The notes below the pieces were generated by a model. That model saw only the letters and a program-made list of their open reading frames with translations, had not been told where the DNA came from and searched no databases. From JAPOUP01 sp026708635 (GTDB lineage Bacteria; Pseudomonadota; Alphaproteobacteria; Rhodobacterales; Rhodobacteraceae), in the NCBI GenBank assembly GCA_965200115.1, contig OZ241336.1:2976001-3040000 (forward strand): a stretch of 64,000 nucleotides of DNA, written 5' to 3'. Of the stretch, positions 27,235 through 36,150 are shown piece by piece. The position numbers were made by a program, and so were the translations under genes. The first letter of the stretch is position 1, and each line of letters begins with the position of its first letter.

Positions 27235-28608
27235 ATGGCCGAAGACAGCCTGATGGACGAGGACCGTTACGAGCTGGACAGGGCTAGGGTCCAGGCGGTT
27301 CAGGTCGCGGCCGAGGCGGGAGAGGCGGGGCGGCTTGCCGAAAACCTCGAACCCATGCATCCCGCGGACATCGCCGATCTTCTGGAACAGGTTGGACCGG
27401 AAACGCGGCAGATGATCCTCAAGGTTCTCGGTTCCGGGTTCGACGGGGAAATCCTGTCGGAACTCGATGACTCTTTCCGGATGGAAGTGATCGAGGCATT
27501 GGACCTCCCGGTTCTGGTCGAGGCCGTCAGAGATCTGGAAAGCGACGATATCGTCGATATTCTCCAGCACCTGGATCCGCCGCTGAGAGGCACGTTGCTG
27601 AACGCCCTGGAGGGCGGTCGCCGGGCGGCTGTCGAGCAGGCTCTGGCATATCCGGAGTTCTCGGCCGGGCGATTGATGCAACGGGAAATGGTTGCCGGTC
27701 CTGAGCATTGGACGGTGGGCGACGCCATCGACCATCTGCGGGCCAGGCAGGATCTACCCGAGGATTTTTACCATATGATCCTGGTGGATCCGAGGCACAG
27801 GCCAACGGGTTACGTGGCCTTGGGAAAGATTCTGGGACATCCGCGGGAGGAACGGCTCAGCGCCATCGCGGCGAACAGTTTCCACATCATCGAGGCCAAG
27901 CAGGAAGAGGGTGAGGTTGCGTACGCCTTCAACCAATACCATCTGATCTCCGCTCCGGTCGTTGACGGGGACGGACGGCTTGTAGGGGTTATCACAATCG
28001 ATGACGCCATGGGGGTCCTCGACGAAGAGGCCGAGGAGGATCTCCTGCGTCTCGCCGGCGTAAGTGATGGCTCAAGCCTGGCGGACCGGCTTTTGACCAC
28101 GATACGTCGCCGGTTTCCGTGGCTCGCCGTGAATCTGGTCACGGCGGTGCTCGCCTCGGCGGTGATCGCGGTCTATGAGGACTCGATCGCCAGGGTCGTG
28201 GCGCTGGCGGTGCTTATGCCGATCATCGCCTCGATGGGCGGAAACGCCGGAACCCAGTCCCTTACGGTGGCGGTGCGCGCGATCGCGACCAAGGATCTGA
28301 CGGGTTCCAACGTATGGCGGGTGATCCGGCGTGAGGTGCTGGTGGGTGCGGCGAACGGCCTTCTCTTCGCGGCGGTGATGGGTGGCGTTGGGTTTCTCTG
28401 GTTCGGATCTCCGGTGCTGGCGGCCGTGGCGGCCGCGGCGATGTTGATCAACCTTGTTGTCGCGGGTCTGGCAGGCACCGTAATCCCCATTGCCCTGGAG
28501 CGGATCCGCATTGACCCGGCGCTGGCGTCGGGCGCATTCGTCACGACCGTCACCGACGTAGTCGGATTCTTCGCGTTTCTTGGAATCGCGTCCGCGGTGA
28601 TGATGTGA
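27235..28608 (+). CDS. mgtE: Magnesium transporter MgtE
   Basis: 457 residues. The architecture is that of MgtE: an acidic N domain of helical repeats (about 1-140), two CBS domains (about 145-270) that sense Mg, and five membrane helices from about residue 295 with the pore-lining motif ASMGGNAGTQSLT. It forms a dimeric Mg channel in the inner membrane. The gene overlaps the next start by GTGA. Confidence 0.95.
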   Translation: MAEDSLMDEDRYELDRARVQAVQVAAEAGEAGRLAENLEPMHPADIADLLEQVGPETRQMILKVLGSGFDGEILSELDDSFRMEVIEALDLPVLVEAVRDLESDDIVDILQHLDPPLRGTLLNALEGGRRAAVEQALAYPEFSAGRLMQREMVAGPEHWTVGDAIDHLRARQDLPEDFYHMILVDPRHRPTGYVALGKILGHPREERLSAIAANSFHIIEAKQEEGEVAYAFNQYHLISAPVVDGDGRLVGVITIDDAMGVLDEEAEEDLLRLAGVSDGSSLADRLLTTIRRRFPWLAVNLVTAVLASAVIAVYEDSIARVVALAVLMPIIASMGGNAGTQSLTVAVRAIATKDLTGSNVWRVIRREVLVGAANGLLFAAVMGGVGFLWFGSPVLAAVAAAAMLINLVVAGLAGTVIPIALERIRIDPALASGAFVTTVTDVVGFFAFLGIASAVMM

Positions 28609-29168
28609 TCTCCACGAAGGCCGAAATACGCCGGGCAACGTTGAGGCGGCGCGGTGTCGCCCATGGTTCGGGGCTGGACGGGGCCGCGCGGGCGGCGCTG
28701 GACAAGGCGCTCGCGCCATGGCGGGGTCAGGCTCTTTCGGGATACGTTCCGATAGGGACTGAGGTCGATCCACTGCCCGTGATGGCGCGATGGGAATCCC
28801 CGGTCTGCGTGCCGGTCGTCCGCGGCGTCGGCCTTCCACTGGAATTCCATCGCTGGACACCGGGCTGCGAGATGGTCGAGGGACCGTTCGGCGTTCCCGT
28901 TCCGGTTGCGTCCGAAGTGGTCAGGCCGCGGGTATTGATCGTTCCCCTGGTGGCGTTTGACAGCCGTGGCCGCAGGCTTGGGTATGGTGGAGGGTTTTAC
29001 GACAGGACACTTGAACGGATGCGCGGGTCCTCTGCGACATGGGCCGTAGGCTTCGCATATGCCGCGCAGGAGGTGGAGTGCCTGCGGGTGGAACCGACGG
29101 ACCAGCCATTGGATGCGGTGGTTACGGAGGGTGGCGAACTCCGTTTCCGACCGCTGAATGATGATTGA
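28605..29168 (+). CDS. 5-formyltetrahydrofolate cyclo-ligase
   Basis: 187 residues with a GTG start overlapping the mgtE stop. The ATP/folate motif RLGYGGGFYDRTL near residue 123 and the N-terminal KAEIRRATLRRR are diagnostic. The enzyme converts 5-formyl-THF to 5,10-methenyl-THF using ATP. Its coupling to mgtE may simply be operon convenience, though the enzyme needs Mg-ATP. Confidence 0.94.
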   Translation: MISTKAEIRRATLRRRGVAHGSGLDGAARAALDKALAPWRGQALSGYVPIGTEVDPLPVMARWESPVCVPVVRGVGLPLEFHRWTPGCEMVEGPFGVPVPVASEVVRPRVLIVPLVAFDSRGRRLGYGGGFYDRTLERMRGSSATWAVGFAYAAQEVECLRVEPTDQPLDAVVTEGGELRFRPLNDD

Positions 29169-29632
29169 CAGGGTCGATGTGGCGGCCCAGTCCCGCCGAT
29201 TTTCCGGATCACGGGCGGGCCGTTGGAAACCGCCGGGATGCCCGAATCCCGACGTTCGGTCGGGAAATGCCGTGTGGAGGCTTCGGGCACCGAATGCGCG
29301 TGGCCGGAAGCGCCGGTTTTCCCGTGATATATTCCCTGACTGTCCAAAGCTCGAAGTTCGGGTGGGATGATCTTCTCCCCGCATGCCCAGACGGTGCCGG
29401 GATATGGACAGGATTGTGGAAAGCCGGGATCCGCGGGTTCGGAAACAGAAAATGGGGATCCGGGCCTTACCCGAAACGGCCTGTTCGCGCTGGATATGGC
29501 GGATTATGGGAGCCAAGCGTTGTCGTGGGAGTGTCCTGTCGGCAGAAGCCGGTAGGTTGACCCCCCGGAGCGCTGGCTCTATTCTCGATCGCGACACCAG
29601 GATTCGCGGCCCGCGCCGACAAGGAGAGTGCC
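29169..29632. other. 464-base region upstream of the nuo operon
   Basis: Presumably carries the nuo promoter. Two structures are visible: a 7-bp stem with 5-base loop (TCCCGAC/GTCGGGA, 29248-29266) about 80 bases after the cyclo-ligase stop, and CTGTCCA/TGGACAG (29340-29346 and 29405-29411) closing a 72-base segment. Neither has a U tract. No small ORF was convincing. Confidence 0.5.
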
Positions 29633-29998
29633 TTGGAATCGATCGCTTCCGACTATCTCCCGATTCTCGTTTTCCTTGCGCTCGCCGCAGGTCTCGGCCT
29701 TGTCCTGATCGCCGCGGCACTTGTCATCGCCGTTCGTAATCCCGATCCCGAGAAGGTTTCCGCCTACGAATGCGGTTTCAACGCGTTTGACGACGCGCGG
29801 ATGAAGTTCGATGTCCGGTTTTATCTTGTGGCCATTCTCTTCATCATATTCGATCTGGAGGTCGCTTTTCTATTTCCCTGGGCGGTCGCGTTCAAGGACG
29901 TCGGAACCGTGGGCTTTTGGTCGATGATGGCCTTTCTTACGGTACTGACCATCGGTTTCGCCTATGAGTGGAGGAAAGGCGCTCTGGAATGGGAGTGA
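29633..29998 (+). CDS. nuoA: NADH-quinone oxidoreductase subunit A
   Basis: 121 residues with a TTG start after AAGGAGA (29621-29627). Three membrane helices flank the loop KVSAYECGFNAFDDARMKFDVRFYL, the conserved NuoA loop near the quinone site with its reactive Cys. It is the first gene of the complex I operon and its stop lies within the start region of nuoB. Confidence 0.96.
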   Translation: MESIASDYLPILVFLALAAGLGLVLIAAALVIAVRNPDPEKVSAYECGFNAFDDARMKFDVRFYLVAILFIIFDLEVAFLFPWAVAFKDVGTVGFWSMMAFLTVLTIGFAYEWRKGALEWE

Positions 29999-30534
29999 TG
30001 GTCGGTTCGAACACGACGGAGCGAGACGGGATAGCCGCTGACGGAGCCGCCGTGACGGAAATCAACCGTGAACTGCGGGACAGGGGATTCCTGCTGACCT
30101 CGGTCGAGGACGTGATCAATTGGGCACGGACCGGAAGCCTGCACTGGATGACCTTCGGTCTCGCCTGCTGCGCGGTCGAGATGATGCACACCGCGATGCC
30201 CCGCTACGACATGGAGCGTTTCGGGACGGCGCCGCGGGCATCCCCGAGACAATCGGATCTGATGATAGTGGCGGGCACGCTCACCAACAAGATGGCCCCG
30301 GCCTTGAGGAAGGTCTATGACCAGATGCCCGAGCCGCGCTACGTGGTCTCGATGGGATCCTGCGCGAATGGGGGCGGATATTACCATTACAGCTATTCGG
30401 TGGTGCGCGGGTGTGATAGAATCGTGCCCGTCGATGTCTATGTGCCGGGCTGCCCACCGACGGCGGAAGCGCTGCTCTACGGGCTTATGCAGCTACAGCG
30501 CAAGATCCGGCGCACCGGGACGATCGTGCGCTGA
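29989..30534 (+). CDS. nuoB: NADH-quinone oxidoreductase subunit B
   Basis: 181 residues from the ATG at 29989, preceded by GAGGAAAGG; the ATG at 29998 overlapping the nuoA stop is an alternative. Cysteines for cluster N2, the last iron-sulphur cluster before quinone, are in GLACCAVEMM, VSMGSCANGGG and VPGCPPTAEA. It belongs to the Q module. Confidence 0.97.
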   Translation: MGVMVGSNTTERDGIAADGAAVTEINRELRDRGFLLTSVEDVINWARTGSLHWMTFGLACCAVEMMHTAMPRYDMERFGTAPRASPRQSDLMIVAGTLTNKMAPALRKVYDQMPEPRYVVSMGSCANGGGYYHYSYSVVRGCDRIVPVDVYVPGCPPTAEALLYGLMQLQRKIRRTGTIVR

Positions 30535-30563
30535 ACATCATGAACCCCTGACGGCGAGGTCGG

Positions 30564-31172
30564 ATGCCTGACGAACTTGACGAACTGGGCGCGCATATCG
30601 AGCGGATGCGACCCGAATGCGTATTGGGCTGGAGCGTCGATTTCGGCGAACTGAACGTTGAGGTCGCGTCGGCGTCGGTTGTGGCTTTCGCCGAATTCCT
30701 TAAAGCCGACATGACCTGCAGGTTTTCCACCCTTGTCGATGTCACGGCGGTTGACCGCCCGGGTCGGGACGCGAGGTTCGAGGTCGTCTACCACTTCCTC
30801 AGTATGCACCGGAACCAGCGTATCAGGACGAGGTGCGGGCTCCGGGAAGATGACATGATCGCCTCAATCACCGGTGTCTTTCCGGCCGCGAACTGGTTCG
30901 AGCGCGAGGTATACGATATGTTCGGCATAATGTTCACCGGGCATCCTGACCTGCGCCGGATCCTCACCGACTACGGCTTCGCCGGTCATCCCCTGAGAAA
31001 GGATTTCCCCACCACCGGCTATACCGAGGTGCGCTACGACGACGCCCTGAAGCGGGTTGTCTATGAGCCGGTGAAACTCACGCAGGAATACCGCCAGTTC
31101 GATTTTATGTCGCCCTGGGAAGGCGCGGAGTATATCCTGCCCGACGAGGGCGGAAGCGGCGCGGGAGACTGA
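30564..31172 (+). CDS. nuoC: NADH-quinone oxidoreductase subunit C
   Basis: 202 residues. The 30-kDa-subunit signature is visible in FPAANWFEREVYDMFGIMFTGHPDLRRILTDYGFAGHPLRKDFP. It packs against NuoD in the peripheral arm. Separate nuoC and nuoD genes are the alphaproteobacterial form, unlike the fused nuoCD of enterics. It is followed by a 170-base gap before nuoD. Confidence 0.96.
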   Translation: MPDELDELGAHIERMRPECVLGWSVDFGELNVEVASASVVAFAEFLKADMTCRFSTLVDVTAVDRPGRDARFEVVYHFLSMHRNQRIRTRCGLREDDMIASITGVFPAANWFEREVYDMFGIMFTGHPDLRRILTDYGFAGHPLRKDFPTTGYTEVRYDDALKRVVYEPVKLTQEYRQFDFMSPWEGAEYILPDEGGSGAGD

Positions 31173-31342
31173 CGGCGTGTGCGGTCGTGCCAGTGCGCGC
31201 CGTCGCGGCGCCATCGTGTCGGAGCGCCCGGAGGCGGCATGCGCGGATGGTACCCCGTATTCCTGCCTTTCCGCGCGGGACCCACGGATCATGATCTGTC
31301 GCGTGACATCTCGCGCGGGCAGGCGGCCGACGGAGGGGTGAG

Positions 31343-32554
31343 ATGATGGACGGGCATTTCGACGACGTCCGGACCGGCGAGCAGAGAATCCGGAATTTCA
31401 ACATTAATTTCGGACCCCAGCACCCGGCCGCGCATGGCGTTCTGAGACTGGTTCTGGAGTTGGACGGCGAGATCGTCGAGCGCTGCGACCCGCATATCGG
31501 TCTTCTCCATCGTGGAACCGAAAAGCTGATGGAGTCACGCACATATCTGCAGAACCTTCCGTATTTCGACCGGCTCGACTACGTGGCGCCGATGAACCAG
31601 GAACACGCATGGTGCCTGGCGATCGAGAAACTGACCGGTACCGCGATCCCGCGCCGGGCCTCCATTATCCGCGTACTCTATTCGGAGATCGGGCGTATCC
31701 TGAACCACCTTCTGAACGTCACGACACAAGCCATGGACGTAGGTGCCCTCACTCCCCCGCTGTGGGGTTTCGAGGAGCGCGAGAAGCTCATGGTCTTCTA
31801 TGAGCGGGCGTGCGGCGCACGGCTGCACGCGGCGTATTTCCGGCCCGGCGGCGTGCACCGGGATCTACCTCAGGAGCTGATCGACGACATCGACCGGTGG
31901 GCCGGTGGATTTCCCGGGGTGCTCGACGACATCGACGGGCTGCTCACCGAAAACCGCATATTCAAGCAGCGCAACGTCGATATCGGCGTGGTTAGCGAAC
32001 AGGACGCGCTGGACTGGGGGTTCTCGGGCGTCATGGTGCGCGGCAGCGGACTTGCCTGGGATCTCAGAAGGGCGCAGCCGTATGAATGCTACGATGAGTT
32101 CGAGTTCGGCATTCCGGTTGGCCGGCACGGGGACTGCTACGACCGCTACCTCGTTCGGATGGGGGAAATGCGAGAGTCACTGAAAATCATCAGGCAGGCC
32201 TGTGACAAGCTGCGGACCGAGAAAGGCGATGTGCTGGTCCGTGGCAAGCTGACACCGCCGTCGCGCGCCGAGATGAAATCTTCGATGGAGGCGCTTATCC
32301 ATCATTTCAAGCTCTACACGGAGGGTTTCCACGTGCCCGAAGGCGAGGTCTATGCCGCGGTGGAGGCGCCTAAGGGCGAGTTCGGCGTCTACCTGGTCGC
32401 GGATGGTTCCAACAGGCCCTACCGCGCCAAAATCCGGGCTCCCGGCTTCCTCCACCTGCAGGCGATGGACCATGTCGCCGGCGGTCATCAGTTGGCCGAT
32501 GTCGCCGCGATCATCGGCACGATGGACGTGGTTTTCGGGGAGATCGATCGGTGA
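31343..32554 (+). CDS. nuoD: NADH-quinone oxidoreductase subunit D
   Basis: 403 residues with tandem ATGs after GGAGGGG. NFGPQHPAAHGVLR and HIGLLHRGTEKL, including the quinone-site His region, and the C-terminal DVVFGEIDR end are typical of the 49-kDa subunit. It forms the quinone pocket with NuoB. Confidence 0.97.
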   Translation: MMDGHFDDVRTGEQRIRNFNINFGPQHPAAHGVLRLVLELDGEIVERCDPHIGLLHRGTEKLMESRTYLQNLPYFDRLDYVAPMNQEHAWCLAIEKLTGTAIPRRASIIRVLYSEIGRILNHLLNVTTQAMDVGALTPPLWGFEEREKLMVFYERACGARLHAAYFRPGGVHRDLPQELIDDIDRWAGGFPGVLDDIDGLLTENRIFKQRNVDIGVVSEQDALDWGFSGVMVRGSGLAWDLRRAQPYECYDEFEFGIPVGRHGDCYDRYLVRMGEMRESLKIIRQACDKLRTEKGDVLVRGKLTPPSRAEMKSSMEALIHHFKLYTEGFHVPEGEVYAAVEAPKGEFGVYLVADGSNRPYRAKIRAPGFLHLQAMDHVAGGHQLADVAAIIGTMDVVFGEIDR

Positions 32555-32690
32555 CATCGCTCCGTTGGCCTTCCGGTTCCGGGTCGGTGCCGAAGGTCTT
32601 GTCCTTCAGGTCGGCACACCGTACCTGTCCCGTTGCCGCTGGGCTATGCTCCTGGCCCGGGGCGTATGGTACGTAAAGGAATGACCGCTT

Positions 32691-33416
32691 ATGCTGAGGC
32701 GCCTTCATCACGACCAGCCTGATAGCTTCTCGTTCACGCCCGCCAACAAGGCATGGGCCGCGGCGCAGATCGCCAAGTATCCGGAGGGAAGGCAGGCGAG
32801 CGCGGTCATTCCGCTGCTCTGGCGTGCGCAGGAACAGGAAGGCTGGCTACCGAGAGCGGCGATAGAGCATGTGGCCGACATGCTCGGGATGGCCCGTATC
32901 AGGGCGCTGGAAGTCGCGACGTTCTACTTCATGTTCCAGCTGCGCCCGGTCGGTAGCGTCGCGCACATCCAAATCTGCGGCACGACCTCCTGCATGATCT
33001 GCGGCGCCGAGGATCTGGTCGCGGTCTGTCGCGAGAGGATTGCGGAAAGTCCATATACGCTTTCCGGTGACGGCAGGTTTTCATGGGAGGAGGTCGAGTG
33101 CCTCGGTGCCTGCGCGAACGCTCCGATGGCGCAGATCGGGAAGGATTACTTCGAGGATCTGACGGCCGAACGGCTTTCCGGGATCCTGGATGCGATCGCT
33201 GCCGGAGACGTGCCGGCCCCCGGGCCGCAGAACGGACGGTTCGCGTCGGAACCCGAGCGGGGGCTGACGAGCCTGAACGGCCTTGAAGGCCAATCCCGGT
33301 CAGCGCGCAACGCGAGCGCGCAGCTTGCGGCGGATGCCGATGATACCATCAAACGGATCGACGGCACCGAAATGCCGCTGGTCACGCCGTGGCTTGACGG
33401 CGACGGAAGCGTCTGA
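32691..33416 (+). CDS. nuoE: NADH-quinone oxidoreductase subunit E
   Basis: 241 residues. The [2Fe-2S] cluster N1a ligands are CGTTSC and CLGAC. The thioredoxin-like core ends near residue 165. A further 75-residue tail rich in Ala, Ser and Asp and ending in GDGSV has no motif I recognise; such tails are commoner in alphaproteobacteria than in enterics. It belongs to the NADH-oxidising module with NuoF and NuoG. Confidence 0.95.
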   Translation: MLRRLHHDQPDSFSFTPANKAWAAAQIAKYPEGRQASAVIPLLWRAQEQEGWLPRAAIEHVADMLGMARIRALEVATFYFMFQLRPVGSVAHIQICGTTSCMICGAEDLVAVCRERIAESPYTLSGDGRFSWEEVECLGACANAPMAQIGKDYFEDLTAERLSGILDAIAAGDVPAPGPQNGRFASEPERGLTSLNGLEGQSRSARNASAQLAADADDTIKRIDGTEMPLVTPWLDGDGSV

Positions 33417-33423
33417 GGGTGGT

Positions 33424-33663
33424 ATGACCGCGCCAACCGAGCGGAACCGGGACGGACACGCGCTCGCAAGACAGGGGCGGCGGGTCGCGCTGGTCATCGC
33501 CGGGGTGATGCTGTTCTGGATGGGTGCGCAGTGGCTCGGCCGGGAACTGGATATTCGGCCGGGGTATGCCTTTCTCTTCGATATCCTGGCGCTGGCCGCG
33601 TTCGCCTGGGCCATTCTCATGGCCTTTCGGATCTGGCGGAAACGCGGCGGCGGACGGGAGTAG
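33424..33663 (+). CDS. DUF5337-like small membrane protein in nuo operon
   Basis: 79 residues from the ATG at 33424, 7 bases after nuoE. A charged N terminus (about 1-22) is followed by two hydrophobic helices (RVALVIAGVMLFWMGAQWLG and YAFLFDILALAAFAWAILMAF) and a basic tail. It matches my recollection of DUF5337, found between nuoE and nuoF in Rhodobacterales. The function is unknown; a role in complex I assembly or stability is inferred from position. Confidence 0.82.
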   Translation: MTAPTERNRDGHALARQGRRVALVIAGVMLFWMGAQWLGRELDIRPGYAFLFDILALAAFAWAILMAFRIWRKRGGGRE

Positions 33664-33666
33664 GAC

Positions 33667-34965
33667 ATGCTGAACGACAGCGACCGCATATTCACCAATC
33701 TTTACGGGATGCATGACCGCACGCTCGCCGGCGCGATAAAGCGCGGTCATTGGGACGGCACCGCGGACCTAATCGCAAGGGACCGAGACTGGATCATCGG
33801 CACGGTGAAGGCATCCGGGCTGAGGGGACGGGGAGGAGCGGGGTTTCCGACGGGGCTCAAATGGTCGTTCATGCCAAAGGAGTCCGACGGGCGTCCGGCG
33901 TATCTCGTGGTCAATGCCGACGAATCGGAACCCGGGACCTGCAAGGACCGGGAAATAATGCGCCACGACCCGCATACCCTCATCGAAGGTTGCCTACTGG
34001 CCTCGTTCGCGATGGGTGCCCATACGTGCTATATCTACATCCGCGGAGAATACGTCCGCGAGCGCGAGGCGTTGCAGGTCGCGATCGACGAGGCCTACGG
34101 CGCCGGGCTGCTCGGGCGGAATGCAGCGGGCTCTGGATGGGACTTCGACCTTTTTCTGCACCACGGCGCCGGAGCCTATATCTGTGGCGAGGAAACCGCG
34201 CTTCTGGAAAGCCTGGAGGGCAGGAAGGGCATGCCGCGGATGAAACCGCCGTTCCCCGCCGGAGCGGGGCTCTATGGCTGTCCGACCACGGTGAACAACG
34301 TGGAGTCGATCGCCGTCATTCCGACGATCCTCAGACGTGGTGCAGAGTGGTTCGCCTCCTTCGGACGACCCAACAATACGGGGACCAAGATCTACGCCGT
34401 CAGCGGGCATGTCAACAATCCCTGCGTGGTCGAGGACACGATGTCCATTCCTTTCGAGGAGTTGATCGAAAGGCACTGCGGCGGCGTTCGCGGCGGTTGG
34501 AGCAACCTCAAGGCGGTGATTCCGGGCGGCGCGTCCGTCCCCTGCGTGCGGGGTGAGGACATGCGTGGCGCGGTCATGGATTTCGACGCCCTGCGCGAGG
34601 TCGGATCGTCGCTGGGAACCGCCGCGGTTATCGTGATGGACCACTCGACCGACATCGTCAAAGCGATCTGGCGGCTATCCAAATTCTACAAACACGAGAG
34701 CTGCGGCCAGTGCACGCCCTGCCGCGAGGGAACGGGCTGGATGATGCGGGTGATGGACCGACTTGTCAGGGGTGAGGCCGCGGTGGAGGAAATCGACATG
34801 CTTCTTGACGTGACCAAGCAGGTTGAGGGACATACGATCTGTGCGCTGGGTGACGCCGCCGCCTGGCCCGTACAGGGGCTGATCCGTAATTTCCGGGATG
34901 AGATCGAGGAGCGCATCCGCTCGCGTCGGGGTGGTGGCGTCGCCGCCACCACCGCAGCGGAGTGA
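33667..34965 (+). CDS. nuoF: NADH-quinone oxidoreductase subunit F
   Basis: 432 residues, starting 3 bases after the DUF5337 gene. NADH-binding GRGGAGFPTGLKWSF near residue 58, FMN-binding GAGAYICGEETALLESLEG near 165, and the cluster N3 ligands CGQCTPCREGTGW near 345 are present. It accepts electrons from NADH. The last codons carry a strong hairpin (see 34930-34981). Confidence 0.97.
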   Translation: MLNDSDRIFTNLYGMHDRTLAGAIKRGHWDGTADLIARDRDWIIGTVKASGLRGRGGAGFPTGLKWSFMPKESDGRPAYLVVNADESEPGTCKDREIMRHDPHTLIEGCLLASFAMGAHTCYIYIRGEYVREREALQVAIDEAYGAGLLGRNAAGSGWDFDLFLHHGAGAYICGEETALLESLEGRKGMPRMKPPFPAGAGLYGCPTTVNNVESIAVIPTILRRGAEWFASFGRPNNTGTKIYAVSGHVNNPCVVEDTMSIPFEELIERHCGGVRGGWSNLKAVIPGGASVPCVRGEDMRGAVMDFDALREVGSSLGTAAVIVMDHSTDIVKAIWRLSKFYKHESCGQCTPCREGTGWMMRVMDRLVRGEAAVEEIDMLLDVTKQVEGHTICALGDAAAWPVQGLIRNFRDEIEERIRSRRGGGVAATTAAE

Positions 34966-34981
34966 CGCCAACCCTTTGGCG
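34930..34981 (+). promoter_or_regulatory. Two tandem hairpins at the 3' end of nuoF
   Basis: GGTGGTGGC/GCCACCACC (34930-34938 and 34945-34953) forms a 9-bp stem inside the last codons of nuoF. CGCCAA/TTGGCG (34966-34981) forms a 6-bp stem immediately after the stop. There is no U tract. They precede the longest gene-free stretch on the nuoF-nuoG side and may act as an mRNA processing or stabilising element between the two halves of the operon; this is inferred. Confidence 0.4.
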
Positions 34982-35180
34982 ATCCGTCCCGACGAGGTCC
35001 GCGGATCGGGCTTGCGCATCGCATCCCGGATATGCATCAATCCCTGAGGCTATCCGGACGCCCGGAGAACGCTGAATGTGGCCGGATCGGTGGCTTGGTA
35101 TTTCCCGAATCCCCCGCGACCGGTCACGCGACCGCGCGCCGGGCATCGGACGATGGAATTGATCGGAGGAGGGTACGGCA

Positions 35181-35564
35181 ATGACCATGGCGCGGATACT
35201 GTTCCTCGCGATCGCCGTTGCGACTATTTCCTCGTGCGGGTTGTTGCGGGGAGACAGGGAAACCGTCGAGGTCCGTGACGGGGGCTCCGAACCCGGTGCC
35301 GTGGAGGTCCGCAGCGTCCGCGTCCGTGCTTCGCTCGGCAGGGGAACGGACAGGCGGGATTTCACGGTGAGCGTGTCTCCATTCGCCGCAATTGCCGAAC
35401 AGGCGCTTGCGTCGGCGCGCCATAGGGCGATCTCTTACTGTCTCGAGACCTATGGCGGCTCTGATATAGCATGGGTCGTCGGGCCCGATCAGCCGATCGC
35501 GGAACTGCCGGTTGACGGTGATACGGACACGGTGACGCTGGACGGAAGGTGTATCCAGCGTTGA
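35181..35564 (+). CDS. Small lipoprotein in nuo operon
   Basis: 127 residues. The N terminus MTMARILFLAIAVATISSC is a lipoprotein signal with lipidated Cys at residue 19 (lipobox ISSC). The mature part is about 110 residues, has two further cysteines (SYCLE and GRCIQR) that could pair, and shows no family I recognise. It lies between nuoF and the DUF5333 gene, on the same strand. Periplasm-facing attachment is predicted from the signal; a link to complex I is positional only. Confidence 0.7.
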   Translation: MTMARILFLAIAVATISSCGLLRGDRETVEVRDGGSEPGAVEVRSVRVRASLGRGTDRRDFTVSVSPFAAIAEQALASARHRAISYCLETYGGSDIAWVVGPDQPIAELPVDGDTDTVTLDGRCIQR

Positions 35565-35684
35565 CCCTTCCCTATGGACGTTTGCCTTCGGATGGAGCCT
35601 GGCTGGATCGACATATGGACTCCTGCCCGCGTCCGACCGTCTGGAAGGCGTTGGATTTCGACGAAAGTCGCGAGGGGTCGGAAA

Positions 35685-36101
35685 ATGGGGTTTGACGGTG
35701 CTCTGAGGTGTGTTGTCGTGGCCCTTCTCCTTCCCGCCGCCGCATTCGCCGGGAAGGAACTGCCACCGCTTGAGGACAACCGGCGGGTTCAGCACGAGTT
35801 CCTGGCTGCGGCCATCGGTGACGTGATCCGGAAGAACTGTCCGACGATCTCGTCCCGGATGTTTCGGGTTATCCGCCGCCTTCATGAACTGAGAAGCTAC
35901 GTATTCTCACTCGGCTACACCCGTGGGGATCTCGACCGGATGCGGAAGAGCCCGGAGGCGAAGGCGCGGCTGGCCGATATGCGCGACGCCTATCTGGAGA
36001 AACATGGCGTGACCGAGGGAGATGCCGAGAGCTTCTGTCGCCTAGGGCGTGAGGAAATCAACAAAAACTCGCTGACGGGCTGGATTCTGCGCGCGAGATA
36101 G
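35685..36101 (+). CDS. DUF5333-like exported protein in nuo operon
   Basis: 138 residues from the ATG at 35685, after a GAGGGG site; the longer open frame upstream is unconserved. Residues 1-21 form a signal peptide ending AFA. The mature helical domain contains DVIRKNCPTISSRMFRV and ends FCRLGREEINKNSLTGWIL, with two Cys that could form a disulfide. It matches DUF5333 as I know it from Rhodobacterales, where it sits just before nuoG. The function is unknown. Confidence 0.8.
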   Translation: MGFDGALRCVVVALLLPAAAFAGKELPPLEDNRRVQHEFLAAAIGDVIRKNCPTISSRMFRVIRRLHELRSYVFSLGYTRGDLDRMRKSPEAKARLADMRDAYLEKHGVTEGDAESFCRLGREEINKNSLTGWILRAR

Positions 36102-36150
36102 AGCAATAGGATGTGTGGTGTATGAACCCCCGCGAGCAGCAGGATCCGCC

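Noticed and set aside
27115..27735. N-terminal extension of the guanine deaminase frame
   Set aside because: This part is antisense to mgtE; GuaD homology begins only at the GTG near 27114-27123.
28173..29720. 515-codon minus-strand open frame opposite mgtE and the cyclo-ligase gene
   Set aside because: Arg/Pro-rich, without family features, and fully covered by two well-supported genes on the other strand for most of its length.
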